Source: Alistipes sp. CAG:514 (lineage in GTDB: Bacteria > Bacteroidota > Bacteroidia > Bacteroidales > UBA932). Taken from it: a DNA stretch of 64,000 nt. Positions 1 to 8,740 of this stretch are shown piece after piece (position 1 is the first letter of the stretch; each line of letters starts with the position of its first letter). Both the position numbers and the translations under genes were made by a program. The stretch is taken from NCBI GenBank assembly GCA_000431015.1, contig HF986083.1, positions 56,075 through 120,074 of the forward strand. Reading direction: 5' to 3'. A model generated the notes under the pieces. The model was given only the letters and a program-made list of their open reading frames with translations, made no database searches and was not told where the DNA came from.

Positions 1-104
1 AAGTCTATGACCCGTCCCTCGACACCGCCCGCTGGCGCTCCCCGTCCCAATGGCTAAAGAAAGACGGCTACACCCTCCACTTCGGTGTCGGGTATCCGTT
101 CTAG
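1..104 (+). CDS. C-terminal end of an outer-membrane beta-barrel-like protein (partial)
   Basis: Only the last 34 codons are in the window, read in the frame that starts at base 3 and stops with TAG at 102-104. The peptide ends in the alternating pattern YTLHFGVGYPF, with a terminal Phe. That is the usual last strand and C-terminal signature of Gram-negative outer-membrane barrels recognised by the BAM machinery. Nothing more specific can be said without the upstream sequence. A conserved-core hairpin follows 38 bases after the stop and is oriented with this gene. Confidence 0.55.
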   Translation, partial: VYDPSLDTARWRSPSQWLKKDGYTLHFGVGYPF

Positions 105-141
105 AACATAAACATCTCTGTTTTGATGAGCAAGACACTCG

Positions 142-181
142 CAATTCCCGAATTTTGCACGTTACCAAAATTCGGGAATTG
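142..181 (+). terminator. Conserved-core hairpin, copy 1
   Basis: A perfect 15-bp stem (142-156 with 167-181) encloses the ten-base loop GCACGTTACC. The core TTTTGCACGTTACCAAAA is at 153-170. The element sits between convergent genes and its core is oriented with the upstream plus-strand gene. Unlike the other three copies it has no T-tract directly after the stem, so its role as an intrinsic terminator is less certain. Confidence 0.7.
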
Positions 182-237
182 GAGGTCTCCGCTCATTATG
201 AAGGATCTATGTGTTTATAGTCTTCAAATGACAACAC

Positions 238-1644
238 CTATCGTAACCTCAGTGCGCAGACGTTCTCGACATGCTGAGTGTGAGGGAACATGTCAACCGG
301 CTGGACGGCGGTGATTTCGTACTTGTCGGCGAAAAGGGCCAGGTCACGGGCCTGGGAGGCCGGGTTGCAGCTTACATAGACCATGCGGGCAGGGGAGGCC
401 TCAAGGATGACCTTGGCGACATCCGGGTGGATGCCGGCGCGAGGAGGATCCAGAATGATTACATCCGGCTGACCGTGCTCATCGATGAAGTCACGGCTCA
501 GGACATCCTTCATGTCACCGGCGAAGAACTCGCAATTCGTGATCCCGTTGCCGGCAGCGTTCACCTCGGCATCCTCAATCGCCTCGGGAACATATTCAAT
601 GCCAATCACTTTGGCGGCCTTGCCCGAGACGAACTGCGCGATCGTACCGGTCCCGGTGTAAAGGTCGTAGACAATCTCGCCGCCGGTCAGCTCCGCGAAA
701 TCCCTGGCAACGGAATACAACTTGTACGCCTGCCCGGAATTGGTCTGGTAGAACGACTTTGGCCCGATGCGGAACGTCAGCTTCTCCATTGTCTCACGGA
801 TTGTCGGCTCACCCTTGTACAAAATGCACTCCTGATCACCGATCGAATCATTCAACTTATTGTTGATGATGTAGTAGAGAGAGGTTATCTGAGGGAACGC
901 ATTAGCGATCGCATCCAGCATTTTCTCCCTGTCCTCACGATTCTCGTAGAAGAAGCACATGATGACCATCAGATCGCCTGTGTCCGTGGTCCGGACAAAC
1001 ATATTCCTGACATAGCCGACATTCTGACGTATGTCAAAGAAATCCAGACCGTTATCGACAGCATATTTCTTGACAAAGAGCCTGATGTCGTTGGACGGAT
1101 CCTTCTGGAGGTAGCAATGCCTGATGTCCAGCACCTTGTCGAAAAACTTGCCCACGTGGAAGCCAAGCCCCATACGGTCATTCTCCGGCACGCTGTCAAG
1201 ATCCTCGCCCTTAAGCAGCCAACGCTTCGACGAGAACGTGAACTCCAGCTTGTTACGATAGTACTGGGTCTTGTCCGAAGGAATGGTCGGGCGGATTTCC
1301 GGCACATCCAGATGACCAATACGAACCAATTGATCATAAACCTGCTGCCGCTTGGCCTCAAGCTGCATAGGATAGGGGAGAGGCTGCCATTTACAGCCGC
1401 CGCACACCCCGAAATGCCGGCAGAAAGGCTCCAGACGATCCTTGGACGGAGTCACGATCCTTTCCACGAACCCCTCGTAATAATTCTTGCTCTTTTTGGT
1501 CACACGGATGTCAACCACATCGCCGGGAACGGCGAAAGGGACAAAGACAACGACTCCGTTCCAATGGGTGAGCGCCTTGCCCTCGGCGGCGCAAGCCTCG
1601 ATAGTTATGTTCTCTAAAAGCAGATCTACTCTTTTACGGGACAT
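238..1644 (-). CDS. rlmD: 23S rRNA (uracil-C5)-methyltransferase, RlmD/RumA type
   Basis: This is a SAM-dependent RNA m5U methyltransferase; RlmD methylates U1939 of 23S rRNA, although assignment within the RlmC/RlmD/TrmA superfamily is by homology only. Seen in the 468-residue protein: an N-terminal TRAM domain (about 7-62), the [4Fe-4S] cysteines C75, C81, C84 and C177, the SAM-binding motif DLYTGTGT (327-334), DPPRAG (399-404), and the catalytic Cys in VSCNP (C426). The length is normal. It lies 11 bases downstream of the Na/Pi transporter gene on the same strand, so the two are probably cotranscribed. Confidence 0.93.
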   Translation of the reverse strand: MSRKRVDLLLENITIEACAAEGKALTHWNGVVVFVPFAVPGDVVDIRVTKKSKNYYEGFVERIVTPSKDRLEPFCRHFGVCGGCKWQPLPYPMQLEAKRQQVYDQLVRIGHLDVPEIRPTIPSDKTQYYRNKLEFTFSSKRWLLKGEDLDSVPENDRMGLGFHVGKFFDKVLDIRHCYLQKDPSNDIRLFVKKYAVDNGLDFFDIRQNVGYVRNMFVRTTDTGDLMVIMCFFYENREDREKMLDAIANAFPQITSLYYIINNKLNDSIGDQECILYKGEPTIRETMEKLTFRIGPKSFYQTNSGQAYKLYSVARDFAELTGGEIVYDLYTGTGTIAQFVSGKAAKVIGIEYVPEAIEDAEVNAAGNGITNCEFFAGDMKDVLSRDFIDEHGQPDVIILDPPRAGIHPDVAKVILEASPARMVYVSCNPASQARDLALFADKYEITAVQPVDMFPHTQHVENVCALRLR

Positions 1645-1655
1645 ATATTCATTAC

Positions 1656-3341
1656 TTAATTGTCAAATTCATGGAAAAGCGACTGGGAGATGTTGATCAT
1701 GAAGTCTCCCATGGCCTCAAGCTCCGCCAACATGTCAAGGTAGTAGTTGATTGCCAGGAACTTGTCCGCACCTTTCTCGATCTGGAGGATGCCTTCATCC
1801 CGAAGGGCGTCACGGGTCACATTGATGATGTCCTCGGCGTTGTAGGCATTGCTGATGTCCTTGAGTTCTCCCTCCACGGCCAATTTCATGTTGGAGACCA
1901 TCACAGCGAAGGCATGGTTGACCTTGCCGAGCAGAAGGTTCAGCTTGCTGATCGTTTCCTCGTCAAACTCCAGTTTATGGACCCGCAGACGGGTAAGCAG
2001 GCGGCTGATGTTCTCACAACTGTCGCCAAGGCTCTCCAGCTCGCTGATCACCCTGTAGATGACCTTGACTTCACGGGCCTCCTGGTCGTTCATTGACTCA
2101 GTTGGGATCCCATTGAGGAACGCAGCTATCTCATATTCAAACCGGTCGGTCACCTCCTCGCACTTGACAAGGCGCTGGCGGTACTCCTCAAACCTGTCAG
2201 GATCCGCCTCATTCAGAGCCAGTTTGACGTATTGAAAACCCTCCTGTGCGTTCACGGCGAAATTGACAGTCTCCTTGAACGCCTGCTCGATCGAGATGGA
2301 CGGCGTGCCGATGATCCTTCCGCTGCCGATGAACCTCAGACGGAAATCGCCTTTCTTCGGAGCCGGCTCCTTGATGCATCTGGCAAGAAAACCAGCGAAA
2401 GGCTTTCTGAACCAAACAAGAACAACGGTGGCCGTCACGTTGAAGAGGGTGTGGACGCAAGCGACACCGAACACTGAAGTCATCTGAGCGTCCAGACCGA
2501 AAAGCGACACAAGCCAAAGATTGATCTTAATGAACATGTTGAAGAAAATCAACACGAAAGCGGCTCCAAGCACATTGAATATGAAGTGGGCGAGCGCGGC
2601 CCTGCTGGCCTGGACACCTGCCCTGCTGGCGACCAGATTGGCGCCGATCGTGGTTCCGATGTTCTCGCCAAGCACCATCGCCGCGGCCATAGGGAAGGAG
2701 ATCCAGCCGAAATAGACGAGTACCATAGTGAGCACGACGGTGACGCTTGAGGACTGGAGGACGAAGGTTATCACAACACCTATCAGCATGAAAATCAGCG
2801 CGGAAGCGATTCCGTGAGAAGAAATTCCCGCAATGGAGGCGGCCATCTGCGGAACAGTGTCAATCTCTGGTACTGAGGACTTTATGTAGATCAGTCCGAC
2901 AAAAACAAGCGCAAGTCCTAGGATGGCCTGGCCGATGTTCTTGACAATCGGCCTCTTTGTCAACGACATGACAAAACCGGCTCCCAGAAGCACGAAAGCA
3001 AGGACAACGGTGTTGATCCAGAAGCCCGTAGCCGCTATGATCCAAGCGATTACGGTCGTACCGATGTTCGCTCCCATAATCACGCTGATACCTTGCTGCA
3101 GCGATAGGGTAGCGACACCCACGAGGCTGGCCACCATGATAGTCGTAGCGCTGGAAGACTGGACGACAGCGGTGATGCCGACACCGGATAAAATCTGTTT
3201 CAGAGGCGACCTGGAGGTCATCCATTTCTCAAATCTCCTCAGCCGGTCGCCGCAGGATTTCTGAATACCGGAGCTAAGCATCTCAAGTCCAAAGACAAAG
3301 AGCGCCAGAGCACCAAATAAAGTCAGCAGTTGAAGAATCAT
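1656..3341 (-). CDS. Na+/phosphate cotransporter family protein with C-terminal PhoU-like domain
   Basis: The protein (561 residues) is probably an inner-membrane sodium-coupled phosphate transporter of the NptA/YjbB family. The N-terminal half holds the two inverted Na_Pi_cotrans repeats, each with the diagnostic QSSS signature (QSSSATT at 61-67, QSSSVT at 196-201) and a G-x-NIGTT motif (90-96 and about 225-231). Residues from about 345 onward are soluble, helical and PhoU-like, as in YjbB-type proteins. It is the first gene of a short minus-strand unit with rlmD. Transport direction and in vivo substrate are inferred from the family. Confidence 0.88.
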   Translation of the reverse strand: MILQLLTLFGALALFVFGLEMLSSGIQKSCGDRLRRFEKWMTSRSPLKQILSGVGITAVVQSSSATTIMVASLVGVATLSLQQGISVIMGANIGTTVIAWIIAATGFWINTVVLAFVLLGAGFVMSLTKRPIVKNIGQAILGLALVFVGLIYIKSSVPEIDTVPQMAASIAGISSHGIASALIFMLIGVVITFVLQSSSVTVVLTMVLVYFGWISFPMAAAMVLGENIGTTIGANLVASRAGVQASRAALAHFIFNVLGAAFVLIFFNMFIKINLWLVSLFGLDAQMTSVFGVACVHTLFNVTATVVLVWFRKPFAGFLARCIKEPAPKKGDFRLRFIGSGRIIGTPSISIEQAFKETVNFAVNAQEGFQYVKLALNEADPDRFEEYRQRLVKCEEVTDRFEYEIAAFLNGIPTESMNDQEAREVKVIYRVISELESLGDSCENISRLLTRLRVHKLEFDEETISKLNLLLGKVNHAFAVMVSNMKLAVEGELKDISNAYNAEDIINVTRDALRDEGILQIEKGADKFLAINYYLDMLAELEAMGDFMINISQSLFHEFDN

Positions 3342-3412
3342 ATCACAGGGAAGTGTTTAGCACACATGTAAGTTAACATAATCCAAATTGTATAACAAAT
3401 AGGCGAGTGCCG

Positions 3413-4573
3413 CTACACAAGGGAAACTATTGATTCAGAATCGAATTTGGCTGGTGAGAATCCTTGTTTGAATGTAATTCCATCACCGAGAATCTTAATT
3501 CCGGCCGCGGTCGCCATCTCGTTCAGCAATCGAACACTGGCGGCTGCCCAAGTGAACGATCCGAAGGCAAAGAAACGTCTGTTCTTGACCAATCTGTCAC
3601 AGATTGCCTCCATCAACTGACGGACAGGCGGCAATATTCCATTATTATATGTCGGCGAGCCGAGAATTACCGTGTCGTACCTGAACACGTCGCGCAAAGC
3701 GAACGAATAACTCTCCTCATTCAGATTATGGAGCGAGAATGGAATGTTATGTTCTTTCAAGGACTCAGCCAACGCCAAAGCGGCCTTTTCCGTGTTGCCG
3801 TACATCGACCCGTAAGCCAGACAGACACCGTGCTCAAGCGGCTCATAACGACTGAACTTGTCATACAATGAGACAACCTCAGGAATATGATTCTCCCATA
3901 CAGGGCCGTGGGTGCTGCAAATCCGGCATATTTCCAAACCGGAAAGCTTCTTCAGCGCAGCCTGAACCGGAGCGGCATATTTCCCGACAATGTTCGAGTA
4001 ATACCTCGTCATCTCGTCTTTATATTCATTGAATATGTCTGATTGCGAGTCTACTACGCTTTCCGGGAAGGTTCTGAAGGAGCCGAAGGCGTCACCGGAG
4101 AACAAAGTGCGCTCCTGCGGACACCATGTGACCATAGTCTCCGGCCAATGTACCATTGGAACCATAAAGAATTGAAGATCAACGCTTCCCAAGGAGAGAC
4201 ACTCGCCTTCCCTGATAACCTTGATGTTGTCCGTTATGCCTTGGTAGCCCTCGATCATCGGTACAGCCTTGGCGTTGGTGACAATCACGCATTCGGGATA
4301 TTCCTGTCTGACAACCGCCTGAAGCGCACTATGATCTGGCTCCATGTGGTTGACAATCAGGTAGTCAACCTTCCTGTCCCCTATCTCGCTCTTGATGTTG
4401 GCCAGTAATTCGTCCTTGAACGCCACCGCTGCCGTGTCAATCAGCGCGACCTTTTCGTCCACAACAAGATAGGAATTGTAGCTGACTCCATAAGGAAGCG
4501 GCCACTGCCGCTCGAAGAGTTTTGTCTGCAGGTCATTGACTCCCACAAAACGGATTCTTTCAGATAGTCTCAT
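3413..4573 (-). CDS. A-type flavoprotein (flavodiiron protein, FprA family)
   Basis: Flavodiiron proteins reduce O2 to water or NO to N2O in the cytoplasm and are common in anaerobes. The N-terminal metallo-beta-lactamase-like domain carries a full set of likely diiron ligands: H76, E78, D80 and H81 in HMEPDH, H142, D161 in SGDAFGS, and H222 in STHGP. A flavodoxin domain follows from about residue 250 and begins with the FMN-binding stretch YGSMYGNTEKAA. The length (386) is normal for the two-domain class with no rubredoxin extension. A minus-strand TAAATTTG element lies at 4641-4648. Whether the physiological substrate is O2 or NO cannot be read from the sequence. Confidence 0.92.
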   Translation of the reverse strand: MRLSERIRFVGVNDLQTKLFERQWPLPYGVSYNSYLVVDEKVALIDTAAVAFKDELLANIKSEIGDRKVDYLIVNHMEPDHSALQAVVRQEYPECVIVTNAKAVPMIEGYQGITDNIKVIREGECLSLGSVDLQFFMVPMVHWPETMVTWCPQERTLFSGDAFGSFRTFPESVVDSQSDIFNEYKDEMTRYYSNIVGKYAAPVQAALKKLSGLEICRICSTHGPVWENHIPEVVSLYDKFSRYEPLEHGVCLAYGSMYGNTEKAALALAESLKEHNIPFSLHNLNEESYSFALRDVFRYDTVILGSPTYNNGILPPVRQLMEAICDRLVKNRRFFAFGSFTWAAASVRLLNEMATAAGIKILGDGITFKQGFSPAKFDSESIVSLV

Positions 4574-4640
4574 CGTTTATAAAACCTTCTGTCCGAATGC
4601 GGCCCGGTTCTTCGCTGGCCGCACCTCGACAAGTAATAGA

Positions 4641-4648
4641 CAAATTTA
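4641..4648 (-). promoter_or_regulatory. Putative -7 element for the flavodiiron gene
   Basis: TAAATTTG on the minus strand matches the Bacteroidota -7 consensus TAnnTTTG, about 70 bases upstream of the ATG. No clear TTTG -33 box is seen at 19-21 bases. Confidence 0.4.
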
Positions 4649-4716
4649 CGAAACTTATTCCGCTTTTTCTTAAATTTGCGTTATGATAAGCCAAAAATAA
4701 ACGCCAAAGTACTACT

Positions 4717-4749
4717 AACAAAAATGTTCCGATAGTAAACATTTTTGTT
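4717..4749. promoter_or_regulatory. Perfect inverted repeat upstream of rarA
   Basis: A 12-bp perfect stem, AACAAAAATGTT (4717-4728) with AACATTTTTGTT (4738-4749), and a 9-base loop lies between the divergent flavodiiron and rarA genes. The same 12-mer recurs at 14616 and 20164. It could be an operator dyad or an attenuator-like hairpin. No regulator is assigned. Confidence 0.5.
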
Positions 4750-4781
4750 TTACATATTATTAGACAATATATTTATAGAAT

Positions 4782-6104
4782 ATGCTAGACATGCACCAAG
4801 ATTCGGGCAAAAGCATGATGCTCCCCCCTCTTCCTGAAAGGATGAGGCCTAAAAGCCTGTCGGAATATGTCGGGCAGAGGCACCTTGTAGGGGAAGGATG
4901 CATCCTGAGGAAGATGATCGAGAACGGGAATCTCTCGTCGTTCATCCTTTGGGGGCCGCCGGGAGTCGGCAAGACTACTCTTGCCGGAATCATCGCCCAG
5001 ACTTTGTCCAGGGACTTCTACACCCTGTCGGCGGTCAGCGCCGGCGTGAAGGACGTGCGGGATGTCATCGACAAGGCCAGAAGCGCTTCCGTGTTCTCCA
5101 ACGGGGCGGCTCCGATTCTGTTCATAGATGAGATCCACCGGTTCAACAAGGCCCAGCAGGACGCTCTGCTCGGCGCTGTGGAGAACGGTACCATCATACT
5201 CATAGGTGCGACGACCGAGAACCCGTCGTTCGAGGTGATAACACCGCTACTCTCCCGCTGCCAGGTCTTCGTGCTGAAACCATTGGAAATCAAAGATCTG
5301 CAAACTCTGCTGGATCATGCACTGAAAAACGATGTGCTTCTGAGGGACAAGGACATAGAGATAAGGGAGACCGAGGCAATGTTCCGCTACAGCGGAGGCG
5401 ACGGAAGGAAACTGCTCAACGTCCTTGAGATTGTGGTCGATTCATCCGCCGGCGACGGGTCGCGCATCGTCATTGACAATGAGACGGTTACAAACTGCCT
5501 TCAAGAGAACATGGCGATCTACGACAAGGACGGCGAGATGCACTACGACATCATCTCGGCATTCATCAAGTCAATCCGTGGCTCCGATCCGAACGCCGCG
5601 GTCTACTATCTCGCCAGGATGCTGGACGGCGGCGAGGATCCCCTTTTCATAGCGAGAAGGCTCTGCATATCGGCATCCGAGGATGTCGGCCTTGCCAACC
5701 CGAACGCGTTGCTGCTTGCGAACTCCTGCTACCAGATCGTCCATCAGATCGGCATGCCGGAAGCCCGCATCCCTCTCTCGGAAACCACAATTTACCTTGC
5801 AAGCTCTCCTAAAAGTAATGCCACTTATCTTGCTATCAATAAAGCCATTGAATTTTCCTCCCAGAACAAGCAGGCGGCAGTGCCTCTTTATTTGAGGAAC
5901 GCCCCCACGAAGCTGATGGAGGAACTTGGCTACGCCGACGGCTACAAGTACGCCCACGACTTCCCGGGACATTTCGCTGATCTGGAGTTCATGCCGGAGG
6001 GACTTGAGGGAACCGTGTTCTACGAACCTGCATCTAACCCTCAGGAAGACAGGCTGAAAGCCTATCTGCAAGCATGCTGGCCAAAGTACTACTCCAAAAA
6101 GTAA
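4782..6104 (+). CDS. rarA: Replication-associated recombination protein A (MgsA/RarA AAA+ ATPase)
   Basis: RarA is a clamp-loader-like AAA+ ATPase that acts at stalled replication forks. The 440-residue protein shows Walker A GPPGVGKTT (58-66), Walker B LFIDEIHRF (about 113-121), sensor-1 IGATTENPS, and the C-terminal tetramerisation region of the family. Start choice is uncertain: in-frame ATGs lie at 4782, 4791 and 4815, and no strong Shine-Dalgarno distinguishes them. The gene is divergent from the flavodiiron gene and shares an intergenic inverted repeat with it. Confidence 0.93.
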   Translation: MLDMHQDSGKSMMLPPLPERMRPKSLSEYVGQRHLVGEGCILRKMIENGNLSSFILWGPPGVGKTTLAGIIAQTLSRDFYTLSAVSAGVKDVRDVIDKARSASVFSNGAAPILFIDEIHRFNKAQQDALLGAVENGTIILIGATTENPSFEVITPLLSRCQVFVLKPLEIKDLQTLLDHALKNDVLLRDKDIEIRETEAMFRYSGGDGRKLLNVLEIVVDSSAGDGSRIVIDNETVTNCLQENMAIYDKDGEMHYDIISAFIKSIRGSDPNAAVYYLARMLDGGEDPLFIARRLCISASEDVGLANPNALLLANSCYQIVHQIGMPEARIPLSETTIYLASSPKSNATYLAINKAIEFSSQNKQAAVPLYLRNAPTKLMEELGYADGYKYAHDFPGHFADLEFMPEGLEGTVFYEPASNPQEDRLKAYLQACWPKYYSKK

Positions 6105-6127
6105 CACATTTTACTATTTTTTTTTTG

Positions 6128-6135
6128 TAAGTTTG
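6128..6135 (+). promoter_or_regulatory. Putative -7 element for the Ca/Na exchanger gene
   Basis: TAAGTTTG fits TAnnTTTG and lies 23 bases before the ATG, after a long T-run that may also belong to termination of rarA. Confidence 0.45.
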
Positions 6136-6157
6136 TAGCTTAATATATCCAAAGAAG

Positions 6158-7138
6158 ATGATTACTCAGATTCTCATCCTGCTCGCCGGCCTTGCGCTGG
6201 TTGTTCTCGGAGCCGACTGGCTTGTCGAGGGTTCCTCCACAATAGCCAGAAAAGCCGGCCTGAGCGAGTTCGTTATCGGCCTCACGATCGTCGGCATCGG
6301 AACATCCTTGCCGGAATTCGTGGTGAGTATGACCGGCGCACTTAAAGGAAGCGCGGACATCGCCATAGGCAATGTTGTAGGCTCAAACATATTCAACGTT
6401 CTTCTAATACTTGGTATAACCGCGCTGCTCAGGCCTATAGAGATGACGAAGGACAATGTCCGCGTCGACATACCGCTGAACATCGGTGTCACCGCGCTGC
6501 TGATAGTGTTCGGAATGCATCTTACATTGTTCGGCATCGGACGCGAGGACACCCTTACCAGAATGGACGGCATTATATTCCTTATACTTTTCGCCGCTTA
6601 CATGTACTGGTCCTTCAAGTCAGGCAAGTCCGACGAGGAAGTGCCGGAAGAGTCAAACAGGAAAACCGGAGTGGCCGCATTGATGATTGTCGGCGGCCTT
6701 GCGGCATTGATCTTCGGCGGCGACAAATTCGTGGACAGCGCGACCAGCATAGCCCGTATGCTGAACATCAGCGACAAATTCATAGCCGTGACGATCCTCG
6801 CGGGAGGAACCTCCATGCCGGAGCTTGTAACCTGCGTGGTCGCCGCCGCCAAGAAGAAAGGCCAGCTGGCACTCGGCAACATCATAGGATCCAACATCTG
6901 CAACATCCTTCTGATACTCGGCGCCTCGTCCGTAGCGTTCAGACCTCATGCCGGCTCTCCTTCCGGCCTGTCCTTCGGCGGTATGACATTCGCAGATCTC
7001 GGCATCCTGCTGCTGAGCGCCATCCTCCTCTCTGTCATCGCCTTCACGGGAAAGGGACGGAAACTGGACAGAGCGGAAGGCCTGGTCTTCCTCGCATGCT
7101 ACGCCGCCTACATGGCCTGGCTGATCATCAATCTGTAA
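6158..7138 (+). CDS. Calcium/sodium antiporter, CaCA family (YrbG-like)
   Basis: This inner-membrane exchanger has 326 residues, almost entirely hydrophobic, with two homologous halves. Each half carries the alpha-repeat signature: GIGTSLPEFV followed by GNVVGSNIFNVL in the N-terminal half, and GGTSMPELVT followed by GNIIGSNICNILL in the C-terminal half. The acidic residues in the two PE motifs are the expected ion ligands. The central loop (about 150-175) is charged and short, typical of YrbG rather than eukaryotic NCX. Ca2+ specificity is inferred from the family. Confidence 0.92.
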   Translation: MITQILILLAGLALVVLGADWLVEGSSTIARKAGLSEFVIGLTIVGIGTSLPEFVVSMTGALKGSADIAIGNVVGSNIFNVLLILGITALLRPIEMTKDNVRVDIPLNIGVTALLIVFGMHLTLFGIGREDTLTRMDGIIFLILFAAYMYWSFKSGKSDEEVPEESNRKTGVAALMIVGGLAALIFGGDKFVDSATSIARMLNISDKFIAVTILAGGTSMPELVTCVVAAAKKKGQLALGNIIGSNICNILLILGASSVAFRPHAGSPSGLSFGGMTFADLGILLLSAILLSVIAFTGKGRKLDRAEGLVFLACYAAYMAWLIINL

Positions 7139-7163
7139 ATGAATATATTAACTTACATAAATA

Positions 7164-8447
7164 ATGAAATTCAAACCCACTGATTACCGGCTTGTGAATG
7201 TCGGCACCGGAAAAGAGTTCGAGGATGCCGGTTGGTCGCTTGCAGACCCGCAGGCTCCCTCACCTTCCTTGGTCAGAGCTGTCTACGAAAACGAGAAATT
7301 CACGCCCAGAGACGACCTGAAGGGGCTTTACAGGTACGCCGAATGGCTTCCGGTCAGACGTACACTCAGAAACTCCCACGCCCCTGTGACCTACAAGAGC
7401 AAGGGGCTGGCGGATCTGCTCGGCATGGAGAACCTCTACATCACCTTGTCCGGCTATGTTCCCAAGCGCGGGGCAAGGATGGAAACCTGCTCGTTCAAGG
7501 AAACAGAGGCTTTCTCCGTCTGCGCGAGGCTCCCGAAGAACGACAAGCGTGTACTTGTCGTCCAGTCAGCCGGCAACACGGCAAGGGCATTCGCCCGCGT
7601 ATGCTCGGACAATGACATTCCTGTCGTCATCTGCATCCCGAACGACAACATCAGCGACCTTTGGTTCCTTAAGAAGCTGAAGTCCTGCGTAAAGGTCATC
7701 GCGACACCGAACGGCACGGACTACTACGACGCTATCGCTCTCGGGGAGAAGCTTTGCAAGGACCCTCGCTATCTTGCGGAAGGAGGTGCGAAGAACGTCG
7801 CCCGCAGAGACGGCATGGGAACCACCATACTCAGCGCTGTCGAGGTGATCGGACGTATTCCTGACGCCTATTTCCAGGCGGTCGGCAGCGGAACAGGAGC
7901 CATCGCGGCCTGGGAGAACGCATGCAGACTGGCAAAGGACGGTAGGTTCGGCGAGAACAGGATGAGGGTCTACTGCGCGCAGAACTCTCCTTTCACCCTG
8001 ATGTACGATTCATGGAAAGCCGGGTCAAGAGAGCTTGTACCAATCACTCCCGAGGAGTCAAGAGGAAAGGCCGAGGTGATTCTCGCCAAGGTTCTGTCCA
8101 ACAGAAAACCGCCTTACAGCCTTGCCGGCGGCCTGTTCGATGTCCTCAAGGAGACGAACGGAGATTTCTACAAGGTGTCCAACGACCAGATCGTCTACTG
8201 GATGCTCCAGTTCTTCAACAAGGAGGGATACGACATCTTGCCGGCGGCGGCCTGCGCTGTCGCGGCGTTGAAGAATGCACTGGAGGACGGTGTGGTGAAG
8301 AGAGACGAGACCGTGATGCTGAACATCACAGGCGCGGGTATGCTGAACGCCACCAGCAAAGGCTTCGAGATGAAGAAGCCAGATCTGATTCTCAGCACGG
8401 ATCTTTCCGCCGAAGAGGTGATCGCCAGTGTCGACCGACTGTTTTAA
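7164..8447 (+). CDS. Cysteate synthase-like PLP enzyme (threonine synthase fold)
   Basis: Cysteate synthase makes L-cysteate from O-phospho-L-serine and sulfite; it was described for coenzyme M synthesis in Methanosarcina and is a threonine synthase paralogue. The 427-residue protein has the fold-type II PLP lysine in ETCSFKETEA (K112), the phosphate/PLP loop SAGNTARAF (about 135-143) and a GSGTGAIAA glycine loop. Segments such as YRYAEWLPV, VTYKS and NLYITLSGY resemble, from memory, cysteate synthases rather than standard ThrC. It lacks the cysteine-rich N-terminus I associate with the archaeal enzyme. In Bacteroidota, cysteate feeds sulfonolipid (capnine) synthesis, which is the suggested role. 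Alternative: an atypical threonine synthase. Confidence 0.7.
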   Translation: MKFKPTDYRLVNVGTGKEFEDAGWSLADPQAPSPSLVRAVYENEKFTPRDDLKGLYRYAEWLPVRRTLRNSHAPVTYKSKGLADLLGMENLYITLSGYVPKRGARMETCSFKETEAFSVCARLPKNDKRVLVVQSAGNTARAFARVCSDNDIPVVICIPNDNISDLWFLKKLKSCVKVIATPNGTDYYDAIALGEKLCKDPRYLAEGGAKNVARRDGMGTTILSAVEVIGRIPDAYFQAVGSGTGAIAAWENACRLAKDGRFGENRMRVYCAQNSPFTLMYDSWKAGSRELVPITPEESRGKAEVILAKVLSNRKPPYSLAGGLFDVLKETNGDFYKVSNDQIVYWMLQFFNKEGYDILPAAACAVAALKNALEDGVVKRDETVMLNITGAGMLNATSKGFEMKKPDLILSTDLSAEEVIASVDRLF

Positions 8448-8471
8448 ATCGTGATATATCGCCAGGTTCGG

Positions 8472-8536
8472 GCAGCAAAAAGCTGAATTCCAAATTTTGC
8501 ACGTTACCAAAATTTGAAATTCAGTTTTTCTGCTGC
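8472..8536 (+). terminator. Conserved-core hairpin, copy 2
   Basis: A stem of about 20 bp with one C-A mismatch surrounds GCACGTTACC; the core TTTTGCACGTTACCAAAA is at 8495-8512. It ends in a T-run at 8525-8529, and a further GCAGC/GCTGC pairing extends the base. It follows the cysteate synthase-like gene and is oriented with it. Confidence 0.8.
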
Positions 8537-8645
8537 TTGAAAGTGTTATAGAAAAAAAATATTTATATAGATAACTAATCTGTTTCAATACTTATAAGAC
8601 AGCAAAATATACTCCATACCAAATTATTGGGCAGAATATACACAG

Positions 8646-8713
8646 CGTTCAGAAAATAAAAATTCCAAAATTTTGATAACGTGCAAAATTTTGGAATTTT
8701 CTATTTTTGAACG
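8646..8713 (-). terminator. Conserved-core hairpin, copy 3
   Basis: The long stem pairs CGTTCA (8646-8651) with TGAACG (8708-8713) and continues inward with only single-base bulges. On the minus strand the core reads TTTTGCACGTTATCAAAA (8671-8688), one base different from the other copies. It is oriented with the minus-strand acyltransferase gene whose stop is at 8741. Copies 2 and 3 therefore face each other between convergent genes, each serving its own gene. Confidence 0.8.
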
Positions 8714-8740
8714 CCCTTATCGTTTCGGAAAAAGCGTTAA

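Noticed and set aside
271..1617. Long plus-strand frame opposite rlmD
   Set aside because: It is antisense to a gene with full catalytic motifs, has no recognisable domain, and exists because the G/C-rich third positions remove stops from the opposite strand.
7164..8447. Ordinary threonine synthase (thrC)
   Set aside because: Bacteroidota ThrC has a different N-terminus and motif set. The PLP and flanking motifs here fit the cysteate synthase subgroup better, although a threonine synthase-like activity is not excluded.
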